Of a stretch of DNA of 64,000 bases, positions 50,597-64,000 are shown in pieces. A program made the position numbers and the translations under genes. A model generated the notes under the pieces. It had not been told where the DNA came from. It saw nothing but the letters and a program-made list of their open reading frames with translations, and did no database searches. Within the stretch, counting starts at the first letter, position 1. Every line of letters begins with the position of its first letter. This DNA is from Cryptomeria japonica (taxonomy: Eukaryota; Streptophyta; Pinopsida; Cupressales; Cupressaceae): NCBI RefSeq assembly GCF_030272615.1, contig NW_026729208.1:1-64000 (forward strand). Direction: 5' to 3'.

Positions 50597-50908
50597 ATAT
50601 AATATATAATATAATATAATATTGTATTATATAATACATATTATATAATATATAATATTATATTATATTATATATTATATAATACATATAATATAATACG
50701 TATTATATAATATATTATTATATTATAATATAATATAATATAATATAATATAATAATGTATTATATAATATATTATTATATTATAATATAAATATTATTA
50801 TATATAATATATATATAATATTATTAATATTATAATATATTATTAATTATATATATTATTATTATATAATAATATTATTATATTATATAATATGTAATAT
50901 GTAATATA
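50597..50908. repeat. AT-only microsatellite, copy 2
   Basis: The first 200 bp match copy 1. About 50792-50892 is a different arrangement of the same words, with equal total length. Confidence 0.9.
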
Positions 50909-51227
50909 TTTTTTAAATTAAAATTACAAATAAAAATCGGATATCCGATTTCCATAGGTAAATTACCAGGCCAAGGTGTACTGACACCCAGGCCAAGCAA
51001 AAAGTCAACACGGATTTTCACATTTTTAGGCGAGTGAAGAAGGCTATTTTTTTCACATCGCCACTTTTTAGCCCCCCTTGATCCTGCACTAACCCAAGCA
51101 ATAGAGATAGGCAAACCAATTTCAAAGGAGATCAAAAGCTTTGAGGCAATCCGACATAAGTTATTGTGCATCCATCAAGAACAAGAGGTATTTACAAAAG
51201 CTTATTTTGAACCCTAAAATTCTCAAA
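50909..51227. other. Non-coding leader before gag-like pseudogene, copy 2
   Basis: Equivalent of 24437-24755; no gene seen. Confidence 0.4.
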
Positions 51228-53069
51228 ATGGCATCTTCTTCTTCTTTTGATACTCCATTTGTAGTAGAAGTTTCCAAGAGATAAAGGCCACAATTTAAGA
51301 AGCACCCATTTAAGTCTGTAGAAGATTATCCAAAAGTTGCCTTCTCATCCGTGCCCTATGGTGTTTTGCATGTGGATGATGTAAGAGCTTATATTCACTA
51401 CAATATTGAAGAAACTGGTAATGAGGCAATCCTTGCACTATATAACAAGCCAAAGATAAGGATGGGAACCCAAAACCGAAATATGCTCAATTGCAGAAGA
51501 AGGGTTTCATGTAGTTCTTGCATTTCCCCATGTTCGATGAGGATAAATGGGCGAGGTACATCCTAAGCCATGTACATGATTAATTTATCTGGTTAGACAA
51601 GCCATACAAAATCACGAAGCAAGCCATCCATGTAGTCACCTGTCTGCATCAAACCGGTGGGAAGCCAAATTTGATAAAGGCATCAAACGCTACTGTGACA
51701 AAGGTAACCGGTGCACAATTTGATAGTAGGTCCATGACTATTGATGATATCCAAGAGCATGATGTGAGATTTGCATCCATGATCATTGGCTATAAGGTCT
51801 ACCAATCTAGCAAACTTAATTCTATCTTTGGTACAACAATTTATGCAGCCTATCAAATGGTAAAAGAAGATGCATAGTATGATCTTTGTTCAATCCTTCT
51901 TGAAGAGATTCTCAGTAATCTGAAGGAGATTAAATCAGATAAGAAGAATGTATTAAAATTTGGTTCTTTGATCATTTGTCTTGCACTATATTTCATGAAT
52001 GAGATTCTCGAAATAGGGAGAGTTCAATGGGCTTTTGTCTAACCAGTGTCCACTCAAATCAAGCAAGGCATATAGAGATTGGGAAATAGGGAGACTCAGA
52101 CTGCTGCCCTATGGAGCTTTTTCAAAATCTCCCAAGGAAAAATGAAGGATAGGAAAAGGATTCCTAAGAAAGTGGTGGAGAAATATGAAAAGACTATCTG
52201 CTTCATGATCGACAAAGACCAATGTCACATGGAAGTTGTGGAGCCCAGGATAGTTTGGATTTCACCAATGGGATGAGGTTGATGTATCGACACTTGAGGT
52301 CTATGCTCAAAACCTCTTGACTAAACCGGTGGATCCCAAAGAACCTAGGTTTGGCACCTTCAAGGAGAAATATATGGAGTTGCACAAGAAGTTCACCGAG
52401 CCTGCAAGAAAGATAAAAGTGTCTAAAATGGCTGAAGAAGTGGCTGTGCCGTTGGGATTCACCAAAGAGGTAGTTAAGCAAGAAAGGGAGAAGCATTCTT
52501 AGCTGGAAGCTAAGGATGAATCCAAGAAGCCTAAGGCTAAACCGGTTCCCTCCAAAGAAAAACTGAAGGAGACCAAGTCTATCTCTACTTCGATAATACC
52601 ATCAACAGGATAGAGCTCGTCCAGAAAGGGAGTTTTGAAGAAAAAGGAGAAGCCCAAACAAATATATGTTGTTGTATCTCTAGTGGCATCTGAGACTAAA
52701 TCAGATGAAGAAGTAGGACAGGCAAAAAAGAAAGGAAAATTTGAAGGGTAGTGAGGAAACCACAATCCGGTGGTGTAGACCAGAGCAAGAAGGCTAAGTT
52801 AGAACCTACAACTTGATGATGATCTTGAAACTAGTAATTTGCAAGGTAAATATACATTTGTTCCTCCAATGACAATAGATGAATTGATTGACGAGATAAT
52901 TGTTGATGGAAATTTGAAGAACATTGGAGCATACTATGAAAATCTAGTTGAGGGAGATCAAAGAAAACTTGAGGAAGCTGTTATTTTGTACTTACACAAC
53001 TTTAGTAAAACTTTGATTGAATTGGAGAGTAGCATCCCTAAGAATCTGTATAATATTATTATCATCTAG
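51228..53069 (+). pseudogene. Broken gag-like retroelement gene (spans copy 2/3 boundary)
   Basis: Same lesions as at 24756-26597: TAA at 51282-51284, a frameshift near 51462-51487, and later stops. One Tyr to Cys change was seen at 51642. Confidence 0.55.
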
Positions 53070-55312
53070 AAGTAAACATGGATCATCTCCATGAATGATG
53101 TAGTCAACTTTTTTTTATGTCAAATTTGAACCTATTTGTAAACCCTAAACAAATCCAACTGCTAAACTCTAGATCTACAAGCTAATTCAACACACCATCA
53201 ATAAGGATCTACAAATGCATGCAAATACCATTGAAATAAGAAAAGCTATACCTTCACATGTAAGAGAGGTTTGTCTCCATTTTTCTCCTATCCTCCATGA
53301 TCTTGTATTTGGTGACTTGGGTGCTCTTAGATTTGTGTTGGACTTTCACAAGATCTTACAGAAGAATGGATGTGGTTGTGATGATGTATTATTGGAGTGA
53401 TTTTGGCAGAGTTTGAGTATGCTCAAGATATGTTCTATGAAAAATGTGAGGAGGAAGCCTTTTTTATAGATATCATCCTAAAACTGGAGGGTTTGTATTA
53501 AGAAGTTAAAAGATGAATGGCTAGGATCTCATAGATGAAAGAGAATCAATAGGATTGAGGTTAGATAAAGATGGAGGGGGGAGATTAAGAAGTGTGTTGA
53601 CTTTGGAGGAAACACAAAGTTAATGGAAATATGGTTGGTACTTGTCACATGTCTACAAGTTTATATTTTGATCAATGTGAACAAGTTGGAGGGCTAGGAT
53701 TAATAATAAAAAAGGTAATAAATTAATTAATTAAATAAAAGAATTTATCTAATTAATAGAGGAAAGGGCTAGATAAATAAAATAAATAAAATATTTAAAT
53801 TTAATTTAGGATGGAGGTGGGATCTAAATAAAATTAGGAAGAAAAAGTTTAGTGAATCGATTAAATAAATAAAAAATATTTATTTAATTAATAGAAGACA
53901 CTCAGATAAAACAATTAAATAAATAATAAATATTTATTTGATCAAAGGATAATTTTAGGTGTCTACAAACGTTATACTCGTTGAAGAATTTGTTCATAAA
54001 CTCTTAATTTATTGCATAAGGAACATCTGCAATAAGCTCCAATGATGCAACTATGCCAAGGTAGTCGACCTTTAAGGAACGTGATTATTCACCAATGAAT
54101 CAACCCTTATAAAAAATAACACTAGGATAATGAATGAATAAAATGCAATCAAAATTGATCCCTAATGATGTTCAAAGCAGGACGAGATTAAGCTCAATTG
54201 ATTGCCAAATTTTACTTAAATGTGCTACTTATACATTGGTCATTGCATGAACGACAACCTTGTGAAAAATGAAATAGAGGGAAAAGTGAAAGGAATAAAC
54301 TCTGTCAATGGGTTGTTAGTCTATTGGTCAACTTGAATTGTTAGCCTAAGGCATGTACTTTCATATCACGTAGCTAAATGATTCTGTGGGTTTGATATAA
54401 AACCCTCCAATAACAAAATATATATTTTTTCACTTACACATTAATGACTATTTTTTTTAACTAGCCATAACAAAGAAATAGTTATGGCTAATTAAAAACA
54501 TGCATGATGTCTTTTAAAAAAACCTAAGGATGTTAGATACATAATTACTTAGATAATGACTTAGAAGTTAATTCTACTCTATTCTACTTTTTGACCCGTG
54601 CACGCATAAAAAATCCCACCAAATCCCACCGTGTTGTTGTAACTACGTAGATGTCAAAACAATAGCTATAAGCATTTAAGTTGCATAAAAAGAAAACAAT
54701 TATTTTTTGTCAAAATCTGATATACCATTTAAGAGCTTAGTGTACGTGAAACTTTTAGCTATAACAACTACCTGTACTTTTTTTGTAAGCATTTACAATT
54801 ACATATGAAAAAACCAAAAACATTTGTCAAAATCCCATATAGATTTAGAAACTTAAAAAAAATAAGAGTGGATTGACAATTGTGATAGAGGAAAAAAATT
54901 TGATAAAAATGGTCCCGCTTGTGATGGAGAAAGAAAAAAAAAAATAATAAAATTGATCCCGCTTGCCGTGACTCTCACTCAATCTTAATCGGTAGTCATT
55001 GAACATGACAAAATGAAATGTGTTAAAATATCTTTTTAAAAGAAATTGCCGGCCAAGCCAAAAGATAAATAAGTTGCCGGCCACTAAATCAATACACAAC
55101 TTCATTCAACATAATAAGAAGTTAGCACAGAAAACTTCAACGTGACAAGAACTTGACATGACTGGGCAAACAAAAAAATTAACGAAAGTAGCATCAAAAC
55201 CTTGGATTCCTTCGCATTTTCTGCGAAGCTCTTTTGTTGGACTGTTATTTTTTTCTATCCTAATTATTTTTTAAGGTTTGCTCAATTTAAAAACAAAATT
55301 AGGGCCGCTTCA
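53070..55312. other. Non-coding stretch upstream of TNL copy 3
   Basis: Same as 143-2385, with the hairpin at 54458-54493. Confidence 0.5.
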
Positions 55313-55517
55313 CTTCGAAATTTACAATTTCGAAGCGGACATTCCTTCCAATCAAACAGTTTCATATACGTACACCTCGACGTGCTTCAGAAGTGGACAT
55401 GCCTTCCAATTAACCAGTTTCATATACGTACACCTTGACGTCCTTCAGAAGACGACATGCCTTCCAATCAAACAATAACTTAACGTGCTTCAGAAACGAT
55501 CATGCCTTCCAATCTTG
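55313..55517 (+). promoter_or_regulatory. Promoter repeats of TNL copy 3
   Basis: Hairpin at 55313 and direct repeats starting at 55339, 55397, 55455 and 55500. Confidence 0.5.
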
Positions 55518-55610
55518 ACTTAAATAGTGGTTTATCTCTTCTATCATGTTATATGAGTTTGGGTTCTGTACCTATTCTCTCTGCCATTCTTTTCAGTTGC
55601 CTCTCTTAAC

Positions 55611-56128
55611 ATGGAAGAGTTCAAGATGGAAGAATACATCCCTCCCTCAATCAAAATTCTTTTCCAAGGTGATAAGGAATATCATGTGTTTCTGAGTTTC
55701 AAGGGAGAAGATGTCAGAAAGAATCTGGTTGATCATCTACACGAAGCTCTCACTGCCGCCGGACTGCATGTCTTTTTAGACACCCACAAATTGGAAAAGG
55801 GAGATAAGATTTGGTCGAGCTTGGAAAGGGCAATAAGGAGCAGTGCCATACACATTCCTATATTTTCTAGAGGCTATGCAGACTCTGCATGGTGTCTCAG
55901 GGAGGCCGCAACAATGGTGAACACCCAAGGCTTGATCATTCCTCTGTTTTATGATGTAGAACCAACTCACGTTAGGTATCCTGTGAAGGACTCCAGTCAG
56001 TACCAGCAAGCATTTCTAAAACATTATGACCATCCAGATCGGTACCAAAGAGGAGAGATTGAGAGATGGAAGGTTGCCCTTCACCAGATCTGTTCTCACT
56101 CAGGTTGGTCCATGGATATAACTGGAGG
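55611..56128 (+). CDS. TNL immune receptor copy 3, exon 1 (TIR domain)
   Basis: Protein-identical to copies 1 and 2, with donor GTAAGT at 56129. It joins to 62810. Confidence 0.93.
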
Positions 56129-57344
56129 GTAAGTAAACAAGCTGACTTGACTTTTATTTTTATTTTTGCATAATAGTGAGCAAAGCAAGTTATAATATAA
56201 ATTTAACTGGCCAATGACATGATATTAATCTGGCTGGAGACACTCTAGTAAAAAGGAGACACCCATGATTAACCGAATACATTATAGTAAAAATATCTGA
56301 TAGAATAAGCTATTTAAGCTTTAAATAGTTAAAATTGATCTATGCTCAATTCATAATCAATAGGGGTTACGCAAATATATAATATATGGATGTACATATA
56401 AACCATATTTTTAGTGGATTGGGAAATAAATGTATGCCCCTTGCTTTGAGATCTTATATTTATTTAGAAATCTTTACCTTTTGCAAATACATTGAGAAAT
56501 TATATAGTTGTTTGTACATCCTTTAAAGCTATATGCACATTCTAGATTTTCAAGTTACATTTGAAGTATGAAATTATAAAGGGTTTTATAATTAGGGACA
56601 TAAATATGACCTCACCTTTGTATGTTTTAATGTACTAATATATTTGTTTAGAGTTCTATGGTTTCAAAGATTGAGAAGTCATCCTAAATGATATTTAATT
56701 ACAGCCCCTTTAGTTTATACTTATTATCCTACAAAGTTTCTAGGAATACACCCCTTAGCATAAGTAGAGTCAAAACATTACAATAGTTTTATGTTCTTGT
56801 TAGTTAGCCAAAGAATATTGAGGAATTCCTTCCCATTCAGAGGGTAATGAAGCTATGGCCCTCTCTCAATCAATAGAAAATCTAAAAATAAGATTACCAA
56901 TTCTGAAATATGTATGTGATTGGACATTCAACTAAAATAGAAAATTGATCAAACCATAGAGACATCAAATTTACATGGAGAAACCCTTTCGAGAAAAACC
57001 TCCACACTTGAAAGAGACTAAATTATTAATCTTCACAACGAGACATACAACAAAATACTTCACTACTCTTCACTAGTCGAAAAATACTATATAACCTATA
57101 AGAATCCACATAACACTACCATTTCATGGCTTCAATATATAGCAAAGTAAGATCTAGGGTAAACCACTTGCAAAACCCAATGCCTAGGATAATTGACAAC
57201 TTATAAACATGTTAATAAAATAAAATATTTCGCATTGCCTTGACATGAATTCCTAACCCATAGCCACTCAATTCTTAGATGCTTTGTAACTCCTTGATTA
57301 CTCTTCGAATTACCCAATGGACAACCTTTCACCTAGCAAACTTG

Positions 57345-57489
57345 TGTTAGCATATAATTTATTTATTATTAAATTGTTATAAAATAGCTATGGGTTGGTT
57401 ATTCTTTTTACAGTTTAGCCAATATATATGCTTTTACTAATCATGGAATGAATCAATCAAGCATAATATTCCACAAATGGTATCAAAGT
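57345..57489 (+). mobile_element. Possible copia-like short LTR plus primer-binding site, copy 3
   Basis: Identical to 4418-4562. Confidence 0.4.
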
Positions 57490-58390
57490 TTTGTGGATTG
57501 GGATAAGATTATGATATGTGATGAGACATCCTCTATATATTTATCCCTTGTGTGTTATCCTTCACTGTTGCATCTAATTTTTGGTCTTACAAAGCTGTGG
57601 GAAAATTATAAAGCCTCAAATTTCTCATGAGTAGGATCCTAGTGTTTTTATCAAATTGATGAAAGTTTTAGATGATCAAACCCATGGTGTAGCAAACATG
57701 TAATGCATCATATGAAACATTTCCAACAACACCTATAACTCTCTTGTGGAGGAAAAAAATGGATGAGTTTTGTTTCTTTCTTTTCTCAACTTGATAATCA
57801 TTGAGATGAGTTATGAAATTTTGAATTTTTTATTGTGTTGTTTTTGGATTACATCGTGTCAGATTTTTTGGCATTGACATTTAAAAACATACTCCATGAT
57901 CCATCATAAGAATGTAATTTTTTAATGGTTGGATCTGTGATATCTCCATGTGATGCAGTATAGGAGATCAAGAAAAGAACATTGATAAGATTCAATCTAG
58001 TAAAATTAGAACATAACTCTTTGATCTAGATCACCATTTATGTGTATTAGATGTTAAGAATGGGTTGAATTTCGGTCAATGATGAAACACCATGATTTAA
58101 AGGTATATGCGCTAAATAAACTATTGGGTGCTAAGTTGGGTGCCATATTTTATTTGGATTAGTTGTTGATGGGAATTGATTGTTAATGTTGCTTTCACAT
58201 GGTGGACATTAAATTAGATAGTGGTTTGTGGATTGAAGATTCAACATTGGTATAAGGCACATGTAAAGGAAACTGACATGGCAATTTCTAAACATATGGA
58301 TCTTACAAAGGATGATATGAGTAAGTTTTAGGGAAAAATTCACAAAATAGGAAAGGACATAGATATATTTCATAAATTTACTAAAAGTGG

Positions 58391-59363
58391 TACCAATACA
58401 AAAGGATATAACAAGAAAATATAGAATCATATGCAACACAAAAATATGTTTAATAAATTTTGGCAATAACATAATATGGCAATCAAATAGAATCTATCAA
58501 TTGGTGAACACGTGATCATATTAAACAAAGGCTATACATGATGCCCCAATGTTTTCTCCAATGGTGAAGTAACACAAGCTATAACCTATTAAAAAAAATC
58601 ATGCAAGCATAAAAACATGTCATTTAACATATAAACATGTTAGTACTAACATATAAAGACATTGTAGATAAACATATCCACTAATATATGATTGCGAGGG
58701 TATGTTAGATATGCAAGGGATAAGGTGACCTAATGTTAAAGGTATAGTAACATGAACAATCTATATAGGTGGAAAATAGAAATAGATAATGAGATAAAGA
58801 GTCTAGATAGAGAGAATATAATGTCATAGCAACACAATACTACTATGACATGTAATTGAGATCCATTTAAAGTGTGCACCAATACCAAAGGATATAACAA
58901 GAAAATACAGAATCATATGCAACACAAAAATATGTTCAATAAATTTTGGCAATAACATAATGTGGCAATCAAATAAAATCTATCAATTGGTGAACACATG
59001 ATCATATTAAACAAATGCTATACATGATGCCCCAATGTTTTCTCCAATGGTGAAGTAACACAAGCTATAACCTATTAAAAAAAATCATGCAAGCATAAAA
59101 ACATGTCATTTAACATATAAACATGTTAGTACTAACATATAAAGACATTGTAGATAAACATATCCACTAATATATGATTGTGAGGGTATGTTAGATATGC
59201 AAGGGATAAGGTGACCTAATGTTAAAGGTATAGTAACATGAACAATCTATATAGGTGGAAAATAGAAATAGATAATGAGATAAAGAGTCTAGATAGAGAG
59301 AATATAATGTCATAGCAACACAATACTACTGTGACATGTAATTGAGATCCATTTAAAGTGTAC
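58391..59363. repeat. Two direct repeats of 486 bp, copy 3
   Basis: Equivalent of 5464-6436. Confidence 0.85.
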
Positions 59364-62300
59364 ACCAACTAATTGAAATATTTATACTACTTGTAAGTCT
59401 TCAATAGTAATAAAGGACAATTTTAAATAATCTAAACTAATAATTAGTATATCTTTCTAAAAATCTATTTAGAATAAATTTAACTTCATTCGTTCTAAAA
59501 GAAAATAACTTGATTTAATTCTAGACAAGTTGAGTTTATTCAAAATAGAGAAACCAATCTTATTATTTTGGATAAAATGAACTTAAATTATTCATGTCGA
59601 TATTGAAACTATGCGAAATTAAATTAACTTAGTCCAAATAAACTAGAATAGTTTGGAATAAATGGGACTAATCATATTATTTCAATTATACTAAAATTAT
59701 ATTACTTATGTAGATATAGAAAATCTATGATATTTAATTAAGTAAAAAAAAACTGTGAAATTACAATAACTTGATCTAAATAAATTAGATCAATGTTATA
59801 ATTTCAAATAATAATTAAATCACATGTGTAGCTATAGAAAATATATGAAATTAAATTAACAAATTTGAATGTGAAATTATGTAAATTTATTTAAAATAAA
59901 CTACATTCAAATAAGTGAATTAATTTTAAGAAGTATTTGATATAAAATGAACTAATTCAAAATATATTGTTTCCATTCATTTTGTTTAAGTATGATAAAG
60001 AGGGCTTTGCCAAGGTCCACACCCATAATCTAATTCATATAATAAGGTAGGTTCTACCTGGGCAATACTTGGGTGGATTCCAAAGATTAAAAATGATGTT
60101 TAAGATGTAAAGAATTATATCACTTAAATGTTATTTTTTTTTTCCATTTTAATCAAACAAGTGTCTTAAAATCTACAAATTAGTTGTGTTCTAACTCTAT
60201 CTCAAATTTACTTTTGTAGATTTTATAAATAATTCTTATGATGCATGAAATTGATTCAAGAGATTAAAAAATGATTGTTAAGATGCATGAAACAAATTCA
60301 CCATTATGTTAGAATTTTAAGGTCTAATTAGATAAGTATTTCAAAATCTATAGGCTATTTATATTTTACTTTGGTTCAAATCTAAATTTTTAGACTTGAT
60401 CTTCTTATTTGAATTTTAGCTCATATTCATGTGAAGGAGTGAAAATTTTACTTGATTTTTTTATTTTGACACCTCAATTCAATAACAATTAGTGATGTTG
60501 TAAAAACCTTTGAAGAATGTATTTTATTGTGAGTTCGTTACAGCCCTGGATGTACCAATTCAACAAATTTCGAGAACAATGGTTGAATATAATGCTTTGA
60601 TAATGCTACTAGGATATTCTCGTAAAATCTGTTTAATGATTCATAGGCCATTCTTGTAAATTTAAATAAATAAATAAATGTATTTAAAAATAATAACATA
60701 ACACACATATCAATAGAAACATAAATCAGATCTATTCATAATAGTTAGTAAAAATTATTGTAAAAGGGGTTAGCAAGATCTAAATTTCACTTTTAAATTT
60801 TAAAAGTTTAAGGATCAAATATATGAAATGAATGAAAGATTTGGGTGAATTTTATCTAAACCAAAATGATAAATAATAGGTTTTTAAATTAGAAAAAATC
60901 TCTAAACATGAATAATAATAGCATGAAACAAATTCATGTAAGAATATAATGTATCATTTAGAAATGTATTATCACATTAAAAATATTTAAAACCAAAGAA
61001 GACAAATATAAAAATGCTTAAACTATTACTACTATTTACCTTAGATAATATATATGTTTTAATAAATTTATTATGACTAATATAAATGTATTAACCCAAA
61101 TAATTATTAAATGTTACTTTTATGTTGGAGGCATATTACACTCACATAATGGATGCAAACATGTCTGTCAATAAAAAATAATAGAAGTATTTAATTTGAT
61201 GTGTTTGTGACACTTAAATGCATGAAAAATAGAATCAATTTTTTTTTTTTTCTCCTCACAACTACCAAGTTTAATTTATCAATCACTTATGTCCATCTCC
61301 ATCATCCATTTAGTTAACTTTGAAATTATCTCAATCTAATATTATAATAGTAAAAATTAAAATATAATAATATAATAATATCTTAATAGTATTTTAATAT
61401 TAATTACAATATAAGAATATAATAGTTTTTAAATTGAAATAATGTACAAATATATGTCTCTAGTTTTTAACATTAATTTGTATATATAGGATAATATATT
61501 ATTGTAGAGGACGAGATTTGTCACCTTCAAGGTGATGAACCTCAAGGGACAAACCTACCTTCTCTCCACCTCACTTATATTAGCGCTAAAGGTGAGCTAG
61601 GGGATGAAAATGTAAAACTAGGCTAACAAAGTACAAATGAGACTCCCAAACGACTCTATCAAGTCTTTGTCTTCAAGATGAGTGTGCAGAACTAAGACAC
61701 AAGTGTGGCGTGTTGTCATCTAGTAAGGACAAAGTACAAAGGCCATACGAGAGTGACAAATGCGATTACACTATTAAGTAAATGATATAAATGATAAACT
61801 AAGCTTAAGAATACAAAATGCGTGACACTAAAATGAAGTGAGAGAAGGATAGGAAAAGCTCACAACCGGTAGATGATTGAAGCCTCCAACAAGACGAGTT
61901 CTCCCCTTTGATCACAAACCTGCACACAAGCATGAAGAGAAAATGTTGGGGGTTGTGTTTAGAGGCCTGTCTCAGTTAGACCTCCGTTTTGGTGTTTCCA
62001 CCTCCACAGACAATTCAGATGATAGCAACGATGGGAAATAAAAATAATAGAGATAGGAAAATGAACGATTAATACAATGGATAAATTAAAATGAGAGATT
62101 ATAGATATGCAAATGAATTAAGAGAAGGTAGTAAATTCCCCTCCAACACTTGTGAAGGCGACACCATAGGTTCTCCAAGAAACTGCAACAATAGTGGTCT
62201 TCAAATGTTGGAAAACATGTGTATGATAAGGATAATGGACACCAAGTTACTTCCCAAGAATAATTGAGAATCCTTCCCAACTACAAGAATGCATGAGATA

Positions 62301-62809
62301 TAGCCTCAAAAACGAATCCCAACATAGGTGGTCGTGAACAGAGGCGTTACAAACTCTTTTGGGCACAGGCGTAATGCTCAAACCGCTACTTGCGGGCTGA
62401 CAGATTTGTGGGACACAAGTGCAACACATGGAGGTCTCTGCGGCATGCTAGAGTCCCATGCTTAATTGGTTTGGTTGCTAGAAGCCAAGTTGCAGCTGAC
62501 AAAGCAATCCATGTGAACAAAAAGACAAATATGACAATGCATGATCTCCATTAACTTGAAGCAAAGATACTTATATGATGCGAAATTACGCGAAATATAA
62601 TTTACAACATTACAATTACAATTATCTTGAATATATATGTGATAATATTTTGTTATTTTCCAACTTTTCTCTTCGAATGTGTTTTCAACCTTTGCTACCT
62701 TTGTCTGTGGTGCCATAACAGTCTCTCTTTTGCATTTTCTATTGACCTACATTGCTCATTTGGGAACATTAATTTACATTTTTTTCGTTGTTATTTAATC
62801 TGCGTGCAG

Positions 62810-64000
62810 TTTTGAAGCACAGCTAGTAAAGAGGGTGGTGAATGACGTGATTAAGACATTGGACAGAGTGTCGTTAGAAGTTGCCAAGCACCCTGTGGGA
62901 ATGGAAAGGATCGCTGAGGATCTCATCCAGAAATTTATACTCAATTCAGAAGGAGGTTTGGTTAAATCTGGAATATTGGGTATTGGTGGTATTAGTAAGA
63001 CCACACTTGCTAAGGCCATGTTCAACCAGGTTTACGCTCATTTTGATGCTGCTTCCTTTGTCTTTAATGTCCGCACCACTGTTGCAGACTCCGTGTGCCT
63101 GACAAAGTTGCAGAAACAAATCCTTAAAGATTTAACCAATTATGATGGAAAAGTGCATAGTGTTGAGAAAGGCATATCTTTGTTCAGAGATCGTTTGGGT
63201 GGAAAACGTGTGCTTCTGATTTTAGATGACATGGATGGTAGGGAGCAATCAGAGGCTTTGGTTGGGGATTGGTTGGCACCTGGTAGCAGAGTTGTTATTA
63301 CTTCTAGAGACAAGCACATTCTCCATGTTGCCGGGGTCTCACCTGAATGCATTCACGAAATGAGTGGATTGCAGACAAATGAAGGTCTTCAGCTATTTAG
63401 TCGGCACTCTTTTCTTCGAGCATCTCCAAGTCCAACTTACGAAGCTTTCTCCAAAAGAATAGTGGAGGCTTGTAAAGGGCATCCTCTATCACTGGAAGTC
63501 ATTGGATCCTTGTTGTATGATAAGAAGAATGATCCAGATTGCTGGACAGAAGCCTTCCACAACGTTGCACTCCACCCAAAGATTTATGAAATACTCAAAA
63601 TCAGTTACAGTGGTCTTAGTGAAGAAGAAAAAGAAATATTTCTAGACATCGCTTGCTTCTTCATCGGAGAACACAAAAGGTATCCTATTGTTTTCTGGAA
63701 ATCTATGTACAGGTCGGTAAAGACAGCCATATCTAATCTTTCTCTGAAGTTACTTGTAAGGATTGACGACAAAGGTGTGTTTCATATGCATGACCATTTG
63801 CGAGATATGGGGCGAAGCATTGCTGAAAAAGAAAGAGAGGGTACCCGACTATGGGAGGCAGTTCATCTAAGCAGGGGAGAATCCAATAACAACAATATCT
63901 CTCGCCTTCGACTCAGTGGAGATAATTCACAAAGGCTTGAAACATTGTACAGACCTGGTCTACGATTTCTTCACTTGAAGAATCTGCCCCTTGACGGAAT
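62810..64000 (+). CDS. TNL immune receptor copy 3, exon 2, cut by window end
   Basis: 397 codons of the NB-ARC-LRR exon remain, through the MHD motif and into the start of the LRR linker. It matches copy 1 at both testable sites (silent site 62828 and Ser537 at 63900). The Walker A Ser (codon 62994-62996) is shared. The frame is open to the edge. Confidence 0.93.

Larger units (their letters stand above)
26456..52927. repeat. Tandem 26.46-kb segment, copy 2
   Basis: Second full copy, 26472 bp. The 17 extra bases come from a 17-bp tandem duplication at 50563-50596. Substitutions relative to copy 1 include 34560, 36356, 37428, 38385, 41511, 42628, 46997, 47841, 48839, 50430, 50475 and 51642, with several more in the 359-bp array. 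About 100 bp of the AT tract differs without net length change. Confidence 0.97.
56129..62809 (+). other. Intron 1 of TNL copy 3 (6681 bp)
   Basis: Same borders and content: copia-like short LTR 57345-57489, paired 486-bp repeats 58391-59363, less AT-rich stretch 61505-62467. It carries the copy 1 base at 61032. Confidence 0.88.
52928..64000. repeat. Tandem 26.46-kb segment, copy 3 (cut by window end)
   Basis: Third copy, 11073 bp present, ending inside the NB-ARC-LRR exon. At the three informative sites in the shared part (equivalents of 8105, 9901 and 10973) it carries the copy 1 base, not the copy 2 base. I noticed no base unique to copy 3. Confidence 0.96.

Noticed and set aside
1-64000. 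tRNA and rRNA genes
   Set aside because: None recognised on either strand; the only tRNA-related sequences are retroelement primer-binding sites.

Overview
The window is nuclear DNA of a seed plant. It is AT-rich, has introns with canonical GT/AG borders, carries Ty1/copia-type retroelement remains, and encodes a TIR-NB-ARC-LRR (TNL) immune receptor. TNLs are absent from grasses. The 6.7 kb intron between the TIR and NB-ARC exons, the very regular 'LPxTIGNLSQLQ' LRRs and the density of decayed retroelements make a gymnosperm (conifer) my best guess; this is inference.

The whole window is one segment of about 26.46 kb repeated head-to-tail 2.4 times: copy 1 at 1-26455, copy 2 at 26456-52927, and copy 3 from 52928 to the window edge. 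Coordinates convert by +26455 (copy 1 to 2, up to about 24110), +26472 (the rest of copy 1 to 2), and +52927 (copy 1 to 3). I found at least 18 single-base differences between copies 1 and 2, a 17-bp duplication in copy 2 and a reshuffled AT tract. At each difference I could test, copy 3 agrees with copy 1. True duplication breakpoints are not visible because the window starts and ends inside the repeat.

Layout of one unit in copy 1 coordinates: (a) 1-142, the end of a broken gag-like ORF; (b) 143-2683, non-coding sequence ending in a repeat-bearing promoter region; (c) 2684-12181, the TNL gene on +, two exons, 938 codons, open in copies 1 and 2 but with Gly to Ser in the P-loop; (d) 12182-14811, non-coding; (e) 14812-16107, phase-compatible exons of an unidentified host gene, with one stop codon, ended by an LTR; (f) 16108-17703, a copia 5' LTR, primer-binding site and gag-protease remnant; (g) 17702-18091, an unidentified ORF fragment; (h) 18180-20576, two tandem arrays (76 bp and 359 bp); (i) 21109-23723, a 10-exon minus-strand gene with perfect splice phases but two premature stops; (j) 23846-24055, a CpG-rich array with 29-bp spacing just upstream of that gene; (k) 24121-24436, an AT-only microsatellite; (l) 24756-26597, a broken gag-like gene running into the next copy.

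Only the TNL looks like a functional host gene. It would act in the cytoplasm or nucleus as a pathogen sensor with a TIR NADase signalling domain, and three near-identical copies suggest very recent amplification of an NLR locus, unless the assembly is at fault. The rest is mobile-element and captured-gene debris. Parts (g) to (j) together could be one large DNA transposon carrying structured repeats and an unrecognised minus-strand gene.
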